A DNA stretch of 64,000 nt from Gnomoniopsis sp. IMI 355080 (lineage: Eukaryota; Ascomycota; Sordariomycetes; Diaporthales; Gnomoniaceae). Location of the stretch: contig JAPEVC010000069.1 in NCBI GenBank assembly GCA_027946555.1, forward strand, positions 62,001-126,000, read 5' to 3'. The translations under genes were made by a program, and so were the position numbers. The notes under the pieces were generated by a model that did no database searches, was not told the DNA's origin, and saw only the letters and a program-made list of their open reading frames with translations. Below, one piece after another: positions 21,464 to 34,200 of this stretch (its first letter is position 1; every line of letters begins with the position of its first letter).

Positions 21464-24463
21464 TCATGATCGATTGATCGACAAAGGCCGGAAAGGCTTC
21501 CGAAGTTTCTGCAGCGCTGCAGCCTCATCACGTGGAGCCGCAAGGCCAGCGGGTCTTTTGATGCCGCCATTCGTTCTCTTCATATTGCCTACTGTGGTGT
21601 TATGGAAGCTTGAAGCTGGACGCGGAGCAACAGACCGTGATGCTACCGAGCGACTGTCCTCGCTGCAACTGTCGTCGTTTGCCTTTGTATCACGACCTCC
21701 TGCCGGAACTTCGGGAGGTGGACTAGAAAATGGACTGTAATGCCCTTTCGACTCAGACGCTTCCGATGTTGATAATGACAGCTTGTGATTCGAGCTTTGC
21801 CTTGGGCCAATTCTATGATGAGCCAGTGTTGGGTCGATAGCTGGGCCCTGGACACGCTCCGGACCTGTGGTGTTGTCTCGTCGCTGAAAGTGAGAAATCA
21901 TCTTAGATTGCTGAGAACCTTTGTGCGAGGTTGCTGGTTGGACTGCCGAGTATTGCTCATAATCTCTCTTCACAAATCCTAGTAACGTTGTCTGTCCCCC
22001 GGCAGCATTCGGCTTGATTTTTTGCGATGAGACTTGATTCGATGGTACCACGGGCGCACGTTCAACTGAGGCGAGAGTGGCTTGGTGAGCGCCTGCGGTC
22101 ACGAAACCGACCTGGGCACTCATAGTGAAAGCACCTCTCTGGTCCATGGTGGTCGAATATGGCTTCCCCCACGCAGTGTCCTCGGTGCTTTCGGTATCGG
22201 GCCTAGGAGTACCAAGCCGGGGACGTTTCCTGTGAGTCTGATCCGAGGATTCAGTCCACTGTCTTAGACTGTCACTCGCATAGTCCTGTATCGTTGGGTC
22301 TGCAGGAAACGCAGTGTCACTGGGACAAAAACCACCCGGCAGTCCATCATAGATCGACTGCGGAGTCGGCACATCTCGGCCAAGAATTCGACCAATAGCT
22401 TCGAGCCTGGCGGACTCGAGATCTGGTCCTATCTTGCTGAATGATTTGGCGACGGGCTCGAGGAAGTGTGATAGCTCCACTTCTGAATGTCCACTGTAAG
22501 AAGTACTGGACAGTGGACAGCTGATGTATAGCAGTGCCTTCGCCCTGGTCATGGCGACATAGAGGAGCCGACGCTCTTCATCAAGGTCTTCAGAGCGTGC
22601 ATGCGGGATGGAGCCTGTGTATGCCGCCGGTATGAAAACAACCGGCCACTCAAGACCTTTGGCAGCATGGATCGTTGAGATGGTGACCATCGCCGCGGCA
22701 TCTTGGTCTTGCCCTTGCTTTTGGGCATCTGAGGCCAGCGAAACGTTAGATAAGAACCTGCCGAGGACGTCGCTGTCTTTGACCTGCTCTACTCCATCGA
22801 TCTCTGGCAGCTCCTCTTCCATCTCAGTGTTCGACTCTCGAGAGAAATCCGCCCCAAGGGCGCGGAACTCCTGCACATTGGCCCATCTCTGCTCATGATC
22901 TTCGGGCTCGCGGTAGGTGTCCTTGAGGTATTTCTCGAAGTTCAACCTCGCGAGGATTTCGTCGATCACGTCGACCAAGCCATATGGACGACCGCCGGGG
23001 GGCTGCTTAATCTTTTTTTGTATATCGAGGACGAGACGAATGAGTTCACCACTGATCTTTTGCTCTCCCACTTTCTGGATTTTCGTCTTCGCTCCTCGGT
23101 CCCCCCGGCAATGTTTGACCAACAAGGTCCAGAGACTGAGAGACGACCTTTCTGCTTCTTCCACCAATGCCTTGACTGTCGCGTCTCCGACACCCCGCTT
23201 GGGGCTATTGATGATCCTTGCGAGGGCATCATTGTTCTCTGGCTGATGAACGATCCTCAAATAATCTAGCAGAGTCTTGATCTCTAGGCGCTCGTAAAAT
23301 TTGAAGCCGCCGACCATTTTATACGCAATCCCGGCCTTGCCGAGAGCCGACTCGATCTGTCTGGACAGGGCAGCCGATCGCAGGAGTATAGCGACATCGG
23401 CATGGCCCATCATTTGCCCCGACATCAACTGTATGCGACGTATCTCGGAAACTATCCAGCGTGCCTCGTCCGACGATGTTTTGAGTCGTCTCAACGTTGG
23501 GCGCGCTCCTTTGTTGTGCACGGGCTTCAAAACCTTTTGAAAACGTTTCGAATCCTGCTGAATGACGCTCAAGGCTGCATCCAGGATGGATTGGGAGGAT
23601 CGGTAATTCTCCTCCAAGGCAATTTGGTCGGTCTGGGGAAAGTCCTCGAACAGCCGGCGTAGATTACCAATCTCTGCCGATCTCCACCCATAGATACTTT
23701 GATCTGGATCACCAACAATAGTGATGCGATTCTGCTTCTGAGCAAGGAGACGCATGAGGTCGTACTGAATACCGTTGGTGTCCTGATACTCATCGATCAG
23801 GACAGCCTCCACATTGGACACGCAAGCGGGATGCTTTTGAAGGAGCTCGACGCAGCGCACGAGAAGGTCATCATAGTCAAGGAGATTTGACCTCTCGAGA
23901 TGATCTTGATATTCCCGGTAGCAGGTTTCAAAGGCCCTGGCTCCCTCTGCTGCCTCACCGCTGTGTTTGCGTTTTAGCTGCGTCGGTCTCCATTCCGACC
24001 CCTTCGCCTTTCTCTTGCTAATCCAGGCCCGGGCCATGGGAGGATCAAGTCCTAGCTTCAGACGCTTGCAAATACGGTTGATGACGGCCCTCGAGTCTCC
24101 ATCGTCGGCAATGCTGAATTTCTGATCCAAGCCGATGTGTTTGCCGTAGGCCGCAAGGTAACGGCGTGCGATACTGTGGAAGGTACCTAGTATCATCCGG
24201 TTTTCACGGCCTCCACCAAGAGCCTTCCCGATACGTTCTCGCATCTCACGGGCAGCTTTGACGGTGAAGGTGGCGACAATAACGTTTTGGGGCTGCAAGC
24301 CGACGTTGTCTATGAGACAAACAACGCGGGAGGTGAGGGTGTGTGTCTTGCCGCTGCCAGGGCCAGCCATGATGGCCACAGTGGCGGCTTCTGAGCAGAC
24401 TGCCTTACATTGTGCCTCGTTCAAAGTGTCGAGGATGGACGGAGAGCGATGTGGCCCAGCCAT
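21464..24463 (-). CDS. SRS2: SRS2-like UvrD/PcrA-family ATP-dependent DNA helicase
   Basis: Single exon, 999 aa, ATG at 24463. Superfamily 1A motifs are in order: Walker A AGPGSGKT (residues 33-40), TFTVKAAREM, motif II LIDEYQDT, GDPDQSIYGWR, ENYRSS, TISTIHAAKGLEW and VAMTRA. The product is a 3'-5' helicase that, in yeast Srs2, strips Rad51 filaments to restrain recombination and acts at stalled forks. The helicase core covers roughly residues 1-690. The tail is disordered, rich in Ser/Pro/Gln, and contains two PCNA-interaction-like motifs: Q824-T-T-L-L-G-F-V and Q852-S-K-M-I-S-H-F. Nuclear location is expected. The length is close to yeast Srs2, though tail sequences diverge widely. UvrD-type Hmi1 is less likely given the long tail and absence of a presequence. 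Confidence 0.9.
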   Translation of the reverse strand: MAGPHRSPSILDTLNEAQCKAVCSEAATVAIMAGPGSGKTHTLTSRVVCLIDNVGLQPQNVIVATFTVKAAREMRERIGKALGGGRENRMILGTFHSIARRYLAAYGKHIGLDQKFSIADDGDSRAVINRICKRLKLGLDPPMARAWISKRKAKGSEWRPTQLKRKHSGEAAEGARAFETCYREYQDHLERSNLLDYDDLLVRCVELLQKHPACVSNVEAVLIDEYQDTNGIQYDLMRLLAQKQNRITIVGDPDQSIYGWRSAEIGNLRRLFEDFPQTDQIALEENYRSSQSILDAALSVIQQDSKRFQKVLKPVHNKGARPTLRRLKTSSDEARWIVSEIRRIQLMSGQMMGHADVAILLRSAALSRQIESALGKAGIAYKMVGGFKFYERLEIKTLLDYLRIVHQPENNDALARIINSPKRGVGDATVKALVEEAERSSLSLWTLLVKHCRGDRGAKTKIQKVGEQKISGELIRLVLDIQKKIKQPPGGRPYGLVDVIDEILARLNFEKYLKDTYREPEDHEQRWANVQEFRALGADFSRESNTEMEEELPEIDGVEQVKDSDVLGRFLSNVSLASDAQKQGQDQDAAAMVTISTIHAAKGLEWPVVFIPAAYTGSIPHARSEDLDEERRLLYVAMTRAKALLYISCPLSSTSYSGHSEVELSHFLEPVAKSFSKIGPDLESARLEAIGRILGRDVPTPQSIYDGLPGGFCPSDTAFPADPTIQDYASDSLRQWTESSDQTHRKRPRLGTPRPDTESTEDTAWGKPYSTTMDQRGAFTMSAQVGFVTAGAHQATLASVERAPVVPSNQVSSQKIKPNAAGGQTTLLGFVKRDYEQYSAVQPATSHKGSQQSKMISHFQRRDNTTGPERVQGPAIDPTLAHHRIGPRQSSNHKLSLSTSEASESKGHYSPFSSPPPEVPAGGRDTKANDDSCSEDSRSVASRSVAPRPASSFHNTTVGNMKRTNGGIKRPAGLAAPRDEAAALQKLRKPFRPLSINRS

Positions 24464-26210
24464 ATTGGCGGCGAGTTTCGAACGGTAAACAGACCAGCCC
24501 TAGCACCTTCTCCTATCCACGCGCCTGACCAGCAATGAAATGGCAAGGAAGAAACTATGAGGACAAAGCCTGGATATCATCGGACGTAGGAAAACGGATG
24601 ATACGGAAATTGCTCAGGTATTGAAGCTGCCATATGTCGGACTCACTGAGGGAGTCGGTCGCGTCGCGTCCTCTTGCAGTGGCATATCACGACCGGACCG
24701 CGGTGTCACCTGCCAGGGGTTAGGGTCAAGCCCAAGACAGGGCCCCCCCAGTGAACAATATTCAGTCAATAAATGGCGAATAAAAAGATTGTCGAGTCCT
24801 GGACTTGCGGTTGAGGAGCCAATCTCAAAGAGGATCACCACTGTTATCCAGGTGCCTCAGTCCATTATGTGACTGGGCCGCTGGCTGCTTGTCTTTTCCG
24901 GAAGGGGCGTCTTTGTGGTGTTTTCACACACACCGTGCATCCACCCATCAGACTCGCCTGAGAGACCTCGGGAGGAGCAATAGTCAGACCATTCATGGTG
25001 TCTAGGGCAGAGGTGTGCTGACAGGCAAGGCAAAGGTCCAAAAGACATGAGATGCATCACATCGCTCGTTATCTGTCACTTCCGATTGAGCGGTTAGTTG
25101 CTCTCATCACATTGACATACATCACAAAAAAAGGAGAAGGCTGCAACGCAGTCGTTATCTCCATGTCCTGTTCCCCTGGTTCTAAGCCGAATTCCTGGAT
25201 CACAAAGGGGCGATCACCTATCATGGAGGGTTGGGTAGTTATCACGCCTCTACCATGTCGGCCTAATGCAGTGTGCTCCCACCAAAAAGACTGATGAGTT
25301 CCTTCGCTTCCCTACTGCATGGAGGACGATCAGGTTGATACGTGAGGTTGAAGGCCTTGACAACTCGTCTAACAGACTCTCTTGAGGCAAAAAAGAAGAA
25401 AGGAAGAAAAGAGAGGAGAAGAAATCGGCGTCGAGCACCATGATCACTTCAGTGCAACCGCAACAAGATTTACTTGCCAAGCATCAAAGAACTGCCGGCT
25501 CAGGCCGGCCCGAAATAGCAATTCCACGGCCACGGAGGATATGATGGGTCTAACGCAAATCATTGTCGAAACCTTCCACGGGCGCTGTCCAATACCGACC
25601 CTGTCCAATAGGCCTCCATAACTCTAACAGGCGAGCTGCAATGTCGACAAGCGGGGAACCTTTGCTGACCCAATCAAAACCACCTTGGCCTGTGCTCGGC
25701 GGCTAGACGCCCCTGGTTCCCTGCAGCAGCCGCCCAACCACATGCCCGCCCGAGCATCTCACCACTGCACGCCCGCGGCGGGGGCCTCGATGAGGGACTG
25801 CAATTCGACCATTGCCCTGCGAGCACTCATGCAGCAGCCGCCGGGCTCTTGTGCGTGACATTGCAATTTCGACAAGTGAGAGGCCGTGTCACATCCTGTA
25901 GCTTGTAAAAGCCCTGTTGGATCAAGAGCCGGCATGGAGTACTGCCTCGTTCCGTTCCCTCACCTGTGCAACACCGCAGTATCAACAGCCGCTATATACC
26001 CAACAGAACCTCTTTTCTCACCCGTTCCTATCCCTTTCGTAAATTTCGAAAGGTCGATCATTCCTGCATCTCCTGTTCCCCTGCAATCAGTATCACAATG
26101 TCACCATTCTGAACCAGGAATCGCAGCATTGCTTGATTCAGAACATCTGGGCCAGTTTCTTTGAATTCAAATAGCCTCTCGCCCAGCCCCCAATCTAGGC
26201 TGATTTCACC
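24464..26210. other. Divergent intergenic region between SRS2 and membrane-protein gene
   Basis: This 1.75-kb stretch contains no supported gene. It has purine-rich tracts near 25385-25425 and a GC-rich leader near 25680-25850. It probably carries both promoters and a long 5' leader. Confidence 0.45.
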
Positions 26211-28040
26211 ATGCTTACTGGCTTCTGCCAGACTTCTGCTATATACTCGCTTGTACTGTCCCTATCCATAAGCATCTTCGCACTCCAAGTCCGAGCAGCT
26301 GCGCCGCCACCTCCGTCAAGTAACCACCAGGTGAAGAGGGGGTCCAATAACCCTCTAGGCATCGACTGGAATCCGGCGCCCTCGCCTGAAGACGGGCCCC
26401 CAGGCGCTGCTAACGCCATCCGAAATCCAGCATACCTACCAGCCCAGATTGGCGGTATTATTGGCTCCTACGCCTTCTCGCTGGTGCTGGTCGCTCTTAT
26501 CCTACTAGCTTTATCCAAGAAGCGTCGTGAGCACTTGCGAGCAGCTGAGGAACTTGAAGAAGTTTGGGAGGACGATTACACAAGTGGAGCGGCCGCCTTT
26601 CAATCACGCGACGAAGTGTGGCAGCGTCCTCCGAGTTATCCCAACGGTGTCTATCCTCCACAACTCATATCTCACGAAGTTCTCAAAAGTCCTGGCCACG
26701 GTCACGTCCGGAATTTCTCGTTACCCTCACCTACCTCGGTCAAGTTCGAGGTCCCTAGGTTGGAAATACCCAGGGCCGAAGCTTCCAGATTCGAGGCTCC
26801 CAGGTTCGAAGAACCTCAGGAAGCCCCATCGCCTTCATCTTATTTCCTCCCGTCACCTACCTCGACCACACGAGGACCACTAGGTCAAGACCCGTACGTT
26901 GATCAAGACATTGTGCAAAGAGACATAACCATGGCGCAAGCAGAGCTAGAGCAGATGTACAAGTACGTAATGGAGCAGGAGGAGGCTAAGGAGGCAGGTG
27001 TAGAGTTCCGGGCACCCATGGTACCGGCGGAGCCGCGGAGCTCGACGATGTCGTCGACTTCGAAGAAAGAGAAGAACAAGCCTGCCAGCCTGAACTTGAA
27101 CAAAGGCGAGAAGACGCAGTCACGTACCTCATCGATCCTGTCGGCACTCAAGTCGCCGCGCAAGAAGAAGCAGATGCAAGGGATCAGCATCTCCTCGCCT
27201 ATCATGACACCCATGTCTGGTACGTTCCCGCAGCACGTGGGCGAAGAGATGAACGCGATCCCTCCACGGCAGTATGCACCCGCCATTCCCCCGCCATTGC
27301 CTATGAACAACAGCCAGCCGTCCTTTGCCGATCGCCGCAATATCGGCCACATCGCGCCGCTGATGACGCCGGACCTGTCGCCCGAGAGCACGCAGAGCAT
27401 TGACGAGCGCATTCGAGCCATCGCCACAGCCAAGGGCAAAGACCGAGAGCATCAGTACAGCAACAGCGGGGAGGACGGTGGTTCGGATGAGGAGGGCGAG
27501 GGCCACGACCACGTCGGCCAGTTACACTCGCGACACATCTCGCTCGCCACGACCGAAGCCGACCCCGTCTCGGCCGTCTCGGAAACGTCGCAGTCCGGCC
27601 TCCTCCGCAATGCACCGGGGTTGCGCACCTCGGGCCTGCCCACGTCGCCCAAGCCGGGCGTCAACCGCTTCCCCAGCCTGCCGTCGTCGCCCAAGCCTGG
27701 CGCATCCTTCTCGCGGCCCAACGCGCCGTCGGCCGTGCGTACGGGCGGCATGCTGCCGCTGCGGGCGTACGAGAACCCCATGGTATCGCCCACGACTTAC
27801 GACCGTACCGTCAAGGAGACGGTGTTCCAGCGGGCGGGGCCCATGTCACCTGGCGGAATGCACACGGCGCGCACGCCCTTGACGGGGAATCCCGTGCCTT
27901 ATTCGCCGTACCAACCGTTCAGCCCTGTGATACCGATCACGCCAAGCTTGGTGACCAAGGCGGACAGGAAGCGGATGAAGAGGATGGAGCCCAAGACGCC
28001 AACATTGCAGATGGTGAAGAGTGATGACGAGTTGTGGTAG
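26211..28040 (+). CDS. Conserved single-pass membrane protein with long disordered cytosolic tail
   Basis: Single exon, 609 aa, ATG at 26211. A signal peptide (about residues 1-29) is followed by a short Pro-rich lumenal/extracellular part. One transmembrane helix lies at about residues 79-101 (QIGGIIGSYAFSLVLVALILLAL), then basic KKRREH, so the tail is cytosolic. About 500 residues of Ser/Pro-rich low-complexity tail follow, with degenerate repeats of FE(V/A)PR type near residues 181-206, a Lys-rich block (SPRKKKQ) and a conserved-looking end (TKADRKRMKRMEPKTPTLQMVKSDDELW). Proteins with this plan are common in filamentous ascomycetes, but no function is recognised; a scaffold or signalling adaptor is possible. 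GC content rises in the 3' half. Confidence 0.75.
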   Translation: MLTGFCQTSAIYSLVLSLSISIFALQVRAAAPPPPSSNHQVKRGSNNPLGIDWNPAPSPEDGPPGAANAIRNPAYLPAQIGGIIGSYAFSLVLVALILLALSKKRREHLRAAEELEEVWEDDYTSGAAAFQSRDEVWQRPPSYPNGVYPPQLISHEVLKSPGHGHVRNFSLPSPTSVKFEVPRLEIPRAEASRFEAPRFEEPQEAPSPSSYFLPSPTSTTRGPLGQDPYVDQDIVQRDITMAQAELEQMYKYVMEQEEAKEAGVEFRAPMVPAEPRSSTMSSTSKKEKNKPASLNLNKGEKTQSRTSSILSALKSPRKKKQMQGISISSPIMTPMSGTFPQHVGEEMNAIPPRQYAPAIPPPLPMNNSQPSFADRRNIGHIAPLMTPDLSPESTQSIDERIRAIATAKGKDREHQYSNSGEDGGSDEEGEGHDHVGQLHSRHISLATTEADPVSAVSETSQSGLLRNAPGLRTSGLPTSPKPGVNRFPSLPSSPKPGASFSRPNAPSAVRTGGMLPLRAYENPMVSPTTYDRTVKETVFQRAGPMSPGGMHTARTPLTGNPVPYSPYQPFSPVIPITPSLVTKADRKRMKRMEPKTPTLQMVKSDDELW

Positions 28041-31000
28041 GCGGAGAGGAGGCCGTGGTAGAGAAGCACTCGGAAGCTGCTTCTTGGCTTGGATGTATTG
28101 GTGCTTGGTAATATCAGAGTTGTTGACATTACCGGCATTGACGGATTTAAATTTCGCCTCCGTTGATTGGCGCAAGGGCAGTGAGACAAGTTTGTGTTTT
28201 GGGCTTTAATGGGTATTCGAAGCACCAATTGGGAAGATGTTCAATGCTACCGAGGACGGTACTCATCTTCCACGGACGAGAGCACATAGACGAGTGGACC
28301 AAGTGTTTTGACCGCGACTTTCCAGACACCCCCAGTGAATTGAAGTGATTATGACATTTGCTTACAAAATCTTACGAGCCCTCAATACCTCTGCTTCCCT
28401 CTCACTATCTGCATTACGCGGCCAATGTTGGGATAGTGCATTGTGATGATCGTACGCTCTGTATACATGTGAAGCGGTGCCAATTAGCAGTATTTTACCA
28501 CTAACCAGATGTATGATGATCTGCAGCTGGATGTGTATGATGCCAGATTGGATCTTGTTCATCATTCGCCTTCGCGGGTGCTTGATGTCTTACTGGTGTA
28601 CCACAAGGTGCGTCGTAGCTCTAGTGAAGGAAAGTGACATGCCCCATTGGCCGAAGCGGGCGATGAAACGAGCTATAAAGTGCCCTTAGTGCCCACCACC
28701 CGGAGGTGGGGGTCAAGTGTTCGTCACATTGGACACTTGCCACGCGAAAAAAAAAAAAAAAAAGATCCTAGCTCCAAACAGTTTGATGCTCGTTGCCAAA
28801 AAAAGATGTTGAAGCGAAGATTTGGGACAGGCCGAAAGACTTACCCATCAAGCCTTGATCGATATTGGATAGGGATTAGCTATAAAGTCTACTATAGTAG
28901 CCATGGAATTTGGACTCTCGAATAACCAAGATCACGTTGAAGAATTGGCACGCTTGCCCGACCTTGAAACTACTTGGTATGCAGGGATACCTGACTCAAA
29001 AGGAGAAAGAAACGGAAGGACAACCAGGCACAGGCGGCTGTTCGACGTAGCCAGCCAGATCTGGGTTGTCGACCGTGGTAAACTTTATCGAACGAGGCTG
29101 GCCCGAACGAGGCTGAATAGAGAGGGACTAGACGACTCGCGCAATGATATGATGAGAGATGACTGACCTATACCAACAAGCCCGGAATCAGTCGGCTCTC
29201 GCTATATTGACTTTGGTTGACTAGCAGCCTTGGCTAGGATGGAGATTCGATAGAAGCCTTCACATGTTGACGTGTTGGCTACTGAGTACGGACCTAGGTA
29301 TGCCGTCATTGGCTTGGCTTATCGGAGCCGAGACCACGTTGCCCATCCGCCGTCAGTCGTGGCTTGGACTAAAGTAGCCCAGTGACATGAATATTGTTGT
29401 CGCTTTGTCTCCTAGTGAAGAGGAGCAGTCTGGCAGTGTTACGGGGAAAGCCCAAAAGGGGAGCAAGACAGAAGGCGTCAAGGCTGTTCAGGCAGAGAAA
29501 GGAAGCGGTGGATATAGCTTTGACGCCATGGAGCGCCACGGCACAACGCCAGGCACCACTCGGGGTAGACGCTGTCTCGGTTTATCACGGTCGTTCAGAG
29601 TCTCGAGTCTGGTGCTATTCAGGACCGGCACGGGGTTATTCGAAGAAACTCGAGACACCTGGGCAGACAAAATGAAGGTTCCCAGATCCTGAATTAGTGG
29701 CGTGATAAGACTATTTGCTGGGTACTATCAGAGCTGCGTAAGTTACCGGCTTGTGTGCGCACTGGCCACGCCGATCTATGAGACCTTATGGTGAAGCTTC
29801 GAATCGACCGCGGGCTGTCTGTGGCTTGCCTGGAGAGCAGAGCAGAGCCTAGAGGAGCGACACAGGAAAGGGTTTCGGGGGTGGGTGCGGCATTGTCTTG
29901 CTCTTAAGTTCGCCAATCACAGGCCGGTAGCCTGAATACTTGAGGTGGGTGCCCAGCCAGCCAGCCTGCCAGGCCTGCCCAGCCATAGTACTACCCATTA
30001 CTGGGTAGAAGCTGGGAAGGACCGGCAGCTTCCGCCAGGGTGCATCAATGCCAGATCCATGTTGAATAAAGAGCGGGTGGTTCGATGTCTTCTCTATTCC
30101 TCAGGGACACCTCGTACGATACTGGGTTTCTCCCCACCCTCTTTGGTTCCTCAACCCGACCAAATCGTTCAACACGACTGCGACCGCGAGGAGAGCGACG
30201 GCGCTCACGACCTAGCTCACTGTCGATTTCAGATTGTACTACGGCCAAATTTAGCAAACCCCACCTGCACTAAGGACTTGCTCCTGCGTCGAGCTCTGGC
30301 TCTATACCCTCCAGGCCCTCTCTACTGGCTGGACGCGCATCGCTTGAGCTCGCAAACACTCTATCCGCGCCCAGTCTGTCACGGACGGCTCCTCCAAACC
30401 ATCAATCAGATTGAGTAGGTTTTGAGAAGACCAACCTCGGTGACAGAAGCCATTCAGGTGTACGCCATCCGCGAGAGCTCTTGTAGCAGCCAAGAGAGCA
30501 GAAGGGCTTCGTGCATTGCATCGCATCGCATCGCATCGCAAGCCGCAATTGGAACTGTATCAGTGACGGCACTTGCGAGGTCTGGCAACGGAGAGGTCCG
30601 GTGGGTCCCACCACTCCCCATCGCCATTTTTTCTCCGCTATCCGCCGCGCCTCACCCAGCGACACGGGTCGTGGTAGCGAACACCAAGCCCTCTTGTCTA
30701 GTACCTACGCACCTCGACCCGCAATAAACTGTCTGCATCCTGGATTGCGACTGGACGGGCAGGTCCGACGCTTGTCAGAAAAATTGGACCGTCTAGCAGT
30801 TGAACTGCAACCAAGCCAGCACAGCACAGCAGTACAGAGCGCCGCAGCAGTCCACCAAGACTCAGGAGTCCCTCAAGACAGCAGAGCTGCAAAACTGTGG
30901 CCTTGCCCCTCAGCCTCCCTCTTGAGTCTCGGTCACACAAGTCTCAGTCTCAGCCTCCGTCTTTCAATTAGTTCCCAACATCCGGTCAGCCTGTCAGCCA

Positions 31001-31206
31001 TCCGTCGGGAACGGACCGAGACACAGACGGGAAGTCAGCTCGAACTCTGCCACTCCCTGCTCCTTACTGCCCACCCGGCCCATCTCCCCCATCGCTTAAG
31101 ACTTGTCACGCGTTGAAGTCGAACCACTCCTGCATAACCGTATCAGACCAAGCAATCTCGCCGCGTCGCCTGCTAGGCCCCGATATACCCCTACATCGTG
31201 CCTACA
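28041..31206. other. Long intergenic region and probable 5' leader of the SREBP gene
   Basis: About 3.2 kb. It includes a poly-A run near 28747-28764, an ACCTAGGTA element at 29292-29300, and a short tandem array (GCATC) repeated about five times near 30515-30541. From about 30000 it is pyrimidine-rich and has several short ATG frames, as expected of a long transcribed leader. A 101-codon ATG frame at 29387-29692 is not convincing as a gene. Confidence 0.45.
30515..30541. repeat. (GCATC)n microsatellite
   Basis: About five tandem pentanucleotide units in the leader region upstream of the SREBP-family gene. Visible directly. Confidence 0.8.
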
Positions 31207-34200
31207 ATGGCAGATCAACAGCAGGATCCCCAGACTTGGGGCTCTGGCCTCGACACAACATTCGAATTTCAGCCAAACAACGACCCACTCTCAGCAGCAT
31301 CTGCTCCCAGTTCCGTCTCAGCATCTGATTCACGCAACCATATCGCCAACGGCACCGCCGCTCCGGCGCCGGACTCAAATCACATCACCACCACCACGGG
31401 TCCCGACTTGGCCTTTGCCGACTTCAACGAGAACCCTGCTTGGGCCGACCAGAGCCAGTTCACCCCTCCCTTGGGCCCCAATGACGGCGACCCTCTCGAT
31501 CAATTGAGCCTCTTTCCCGACAACTGGAACGTTCCGTCCGCCTCCTTCCCAGCCCAGTCCCTTCAATATCGTCCCAGGCCAGGCGGCCCTCCCCAGTCGC
31601 AGCACAATCCGGACGTTGGTCTTTACAGCGGCGGTTTCTTCAACGGCCCCGGTGCCAACCAACCTGGCGGTCCTCCGTCCCAACCGGGCCCCTTAGGTGT
31701 CGCTATGCCGACCCTGACACCCGCACAGCAGGAACAGCTCCGCAACATTGCGATGCCTCCACACCTACAATACCAGTCGCCAAAGAGCGAGCCGAGCCAG
31801 CTAAGTCCCCAGTCGAGTAACGGGGACGGTCCCAAGGGCGCATCACCTGACTCCTCCAAGCTAAGTCGCAAGCGCAAATCCTCGGCCGACGATGATGACT
31901 TAGACGACGAAGAAGACGAAGATGGAAACCACCCTGTCAAGAAGACCGCGCACAACATGATTGAGAAGCGGTACAGGACGAATCTTAATGATAAAATCGC
32001 GGCACTTCGGGACAGCGTGCCCAGTCTGCGAGTATTGTCAAAGAGCGCCCGAGGGGAGGACACGACCGGAGACCGGGAGGAATTGCATGGACTGACGCCG
32101 GCACATAAACTCAACAAGGCTACAGTGAGTACGAACGAGCCCGACCTTGTCGTCTTGAGGCTAAATTTTACACGTTAGGTATTGAGCAAAGCAACTGAGT
32201 ACATCCGGCATTTGGAGAAACGGAATAATCGCCTGAATGACGAGAACAGCACTATGCAGCAGAGAATTTCGGCTTTCGAAAAACTATTCATGGCCAACGC
32301 TATGAACGGTACCATGAGCCCCGTCCAGCAGAACAACGGCATGCAATTTGGACAAGATCCTGCACAATTCATGACTACGCCAGTAACTACACCGAGAGGA
32401 ATGGATCCGCAGGGCATGATTCCCGTGCCGGACGATATGAAGCGCATCATCAGTGCTCAACTGTCATCTGGACGGCCGTATCCGGTGCCTCAGCAAGGTT
32501 TCCAGCAGAACCCAGCTATCATGCGACAACAGCAGATCCAACAGCAGCAGCAACAGATGCAGAACAATCGCTGGCAGAATGCCCCATTCTACGGCAAGTT
32601 CATGGTCGGTTCATTGGCTGGGCTAATGTTTATCGAATCGATGCGCGAGAGAGAACAGAGCGCCGAATCACCCGAGGGGCGTGGGCTCTTCGCCATCCCC
32701 ATTCAGCTCCTGGGCCCATTGGTCTCACAGTCGCACGTTAGCATTGCGGGTCACCAGTACTCCCTGATCCACATGATCTCCACTCTCAAATCTCTGCTCC
32801 TCATTGGCACGTTGCTCTGGGTGTTTGTTCCCTCCGTCTTCGCACCTCGGCCGCCAAAGACACAAAAGACACACGTCATCAATGCTGCCCTCAAGGCGGT
32901 CCCATCGCTGGCTTCCCCAATCCATGTCAGGAGACAGGCTTGGCTTACAGCCATTCAGACGGTGTGGGTGCCACGGCATAACTTCTTCCTGGAGGCTGCC
33001 GCTCTGATACTGAAGATGATGAAGCTAAGCTTGCGGAATACGATTGGTGTGCACGGTTACCAGATGCTGACAGGGCTCACGGAAGAGCAAGAGACGGCGA
33101 GAGTAAAGGCCTGGACCATTGCACTGGATGCGCAGTTGGCAGGAGGCGATGTTGAGATCAACAAAACCCGCCTGACCCTGACAGCATTGGCCTCCCAGAC
33201 CCTGCCCGACACCCCTCTCCGATTAATGCTGAATGCTCTTCACATTCGCGTTCTTTTATGGCAATTTGGAAAGCAAGGGGTCCACAATATTGTAGCAGCC
33301 AAGCTTGCAAGGTCCAAGTGGAATGAAGCCCGACAGCTATACAGGTTGACCAACTCGCTCCGCCGTTCTGAGCCCCCGTCGCCGGACGATGAGATTCCCG
33401 AGCACCTGGCTCTGCTACTAGAGCAGGATTGTGACGACATCCTGAATGACAACATTGTACAACGCGCTCACAATTTGGCCTTCAACCGCCCAACAACACA
33501 TGACATCGATGCTGACGTTGACGGTATGAATGCTGTCGTGGAAGACCCAGCCGTTCGATCTCCAATGGATGCCGTTGCAGCTTGGTGGTCGAGTCTCGTG
33601 CTCCAGCGCGTCCTTTCAGCCAGCCTCTCAGAATGGGCCGAGAAGCGCGAACAGGCAAACACGATGGCTGACGGCGTCCACACCGCTATCAAGGTCGCCC
33701 CGATCGGCTCTAATGCTCAAGTACGAGCCCTTGTTGTCAAGGCAGTCATTTTCGACGAGAAGCGCGGGGCAAATATTGCGACGGTGCTGAAGGCGCTTGG
33801 TCCTAGTGTCAACCCAGACAAGCACCCTCAATACAGCCGGGGTGTACCACCGTTGATCGACGCTCCTTTGTCCTCAATAACGCCAGATCCGGATGTGCAA
33901 CTGGCATTGCGTTGTGCCATGGCTATTGCGCACCTTCAGCGTTTTGAGGTCCCACCTCACAGTGCTCTCACCGTCGTTGATACCATCCTCCCTGGGTCTA
34001 CAGAGGGATTGTCGCTTCTGGGCTGCACAGCTGCTTTCCACTTGATGGAACGCCTTTACAGCCACGCCATTGCAGCTGAAGCCTGTGCATCGGCTCTAGA
34101 GCGGATATCGGGCACTTTAAGGTTATGGATTGGCAGCGGGGAAGGAAACAGGCCTGGACTTGATCGTGATATCCGGCAAAAGATGGTCGAGCGGTGTCTC

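Noticed and set aside
29387..29692. 101-codon ATG frame upstream of the SREBP gene
   Set aside because: Low-complexity Gly/Lys/Ser-rich, another frame equally open; not supported.
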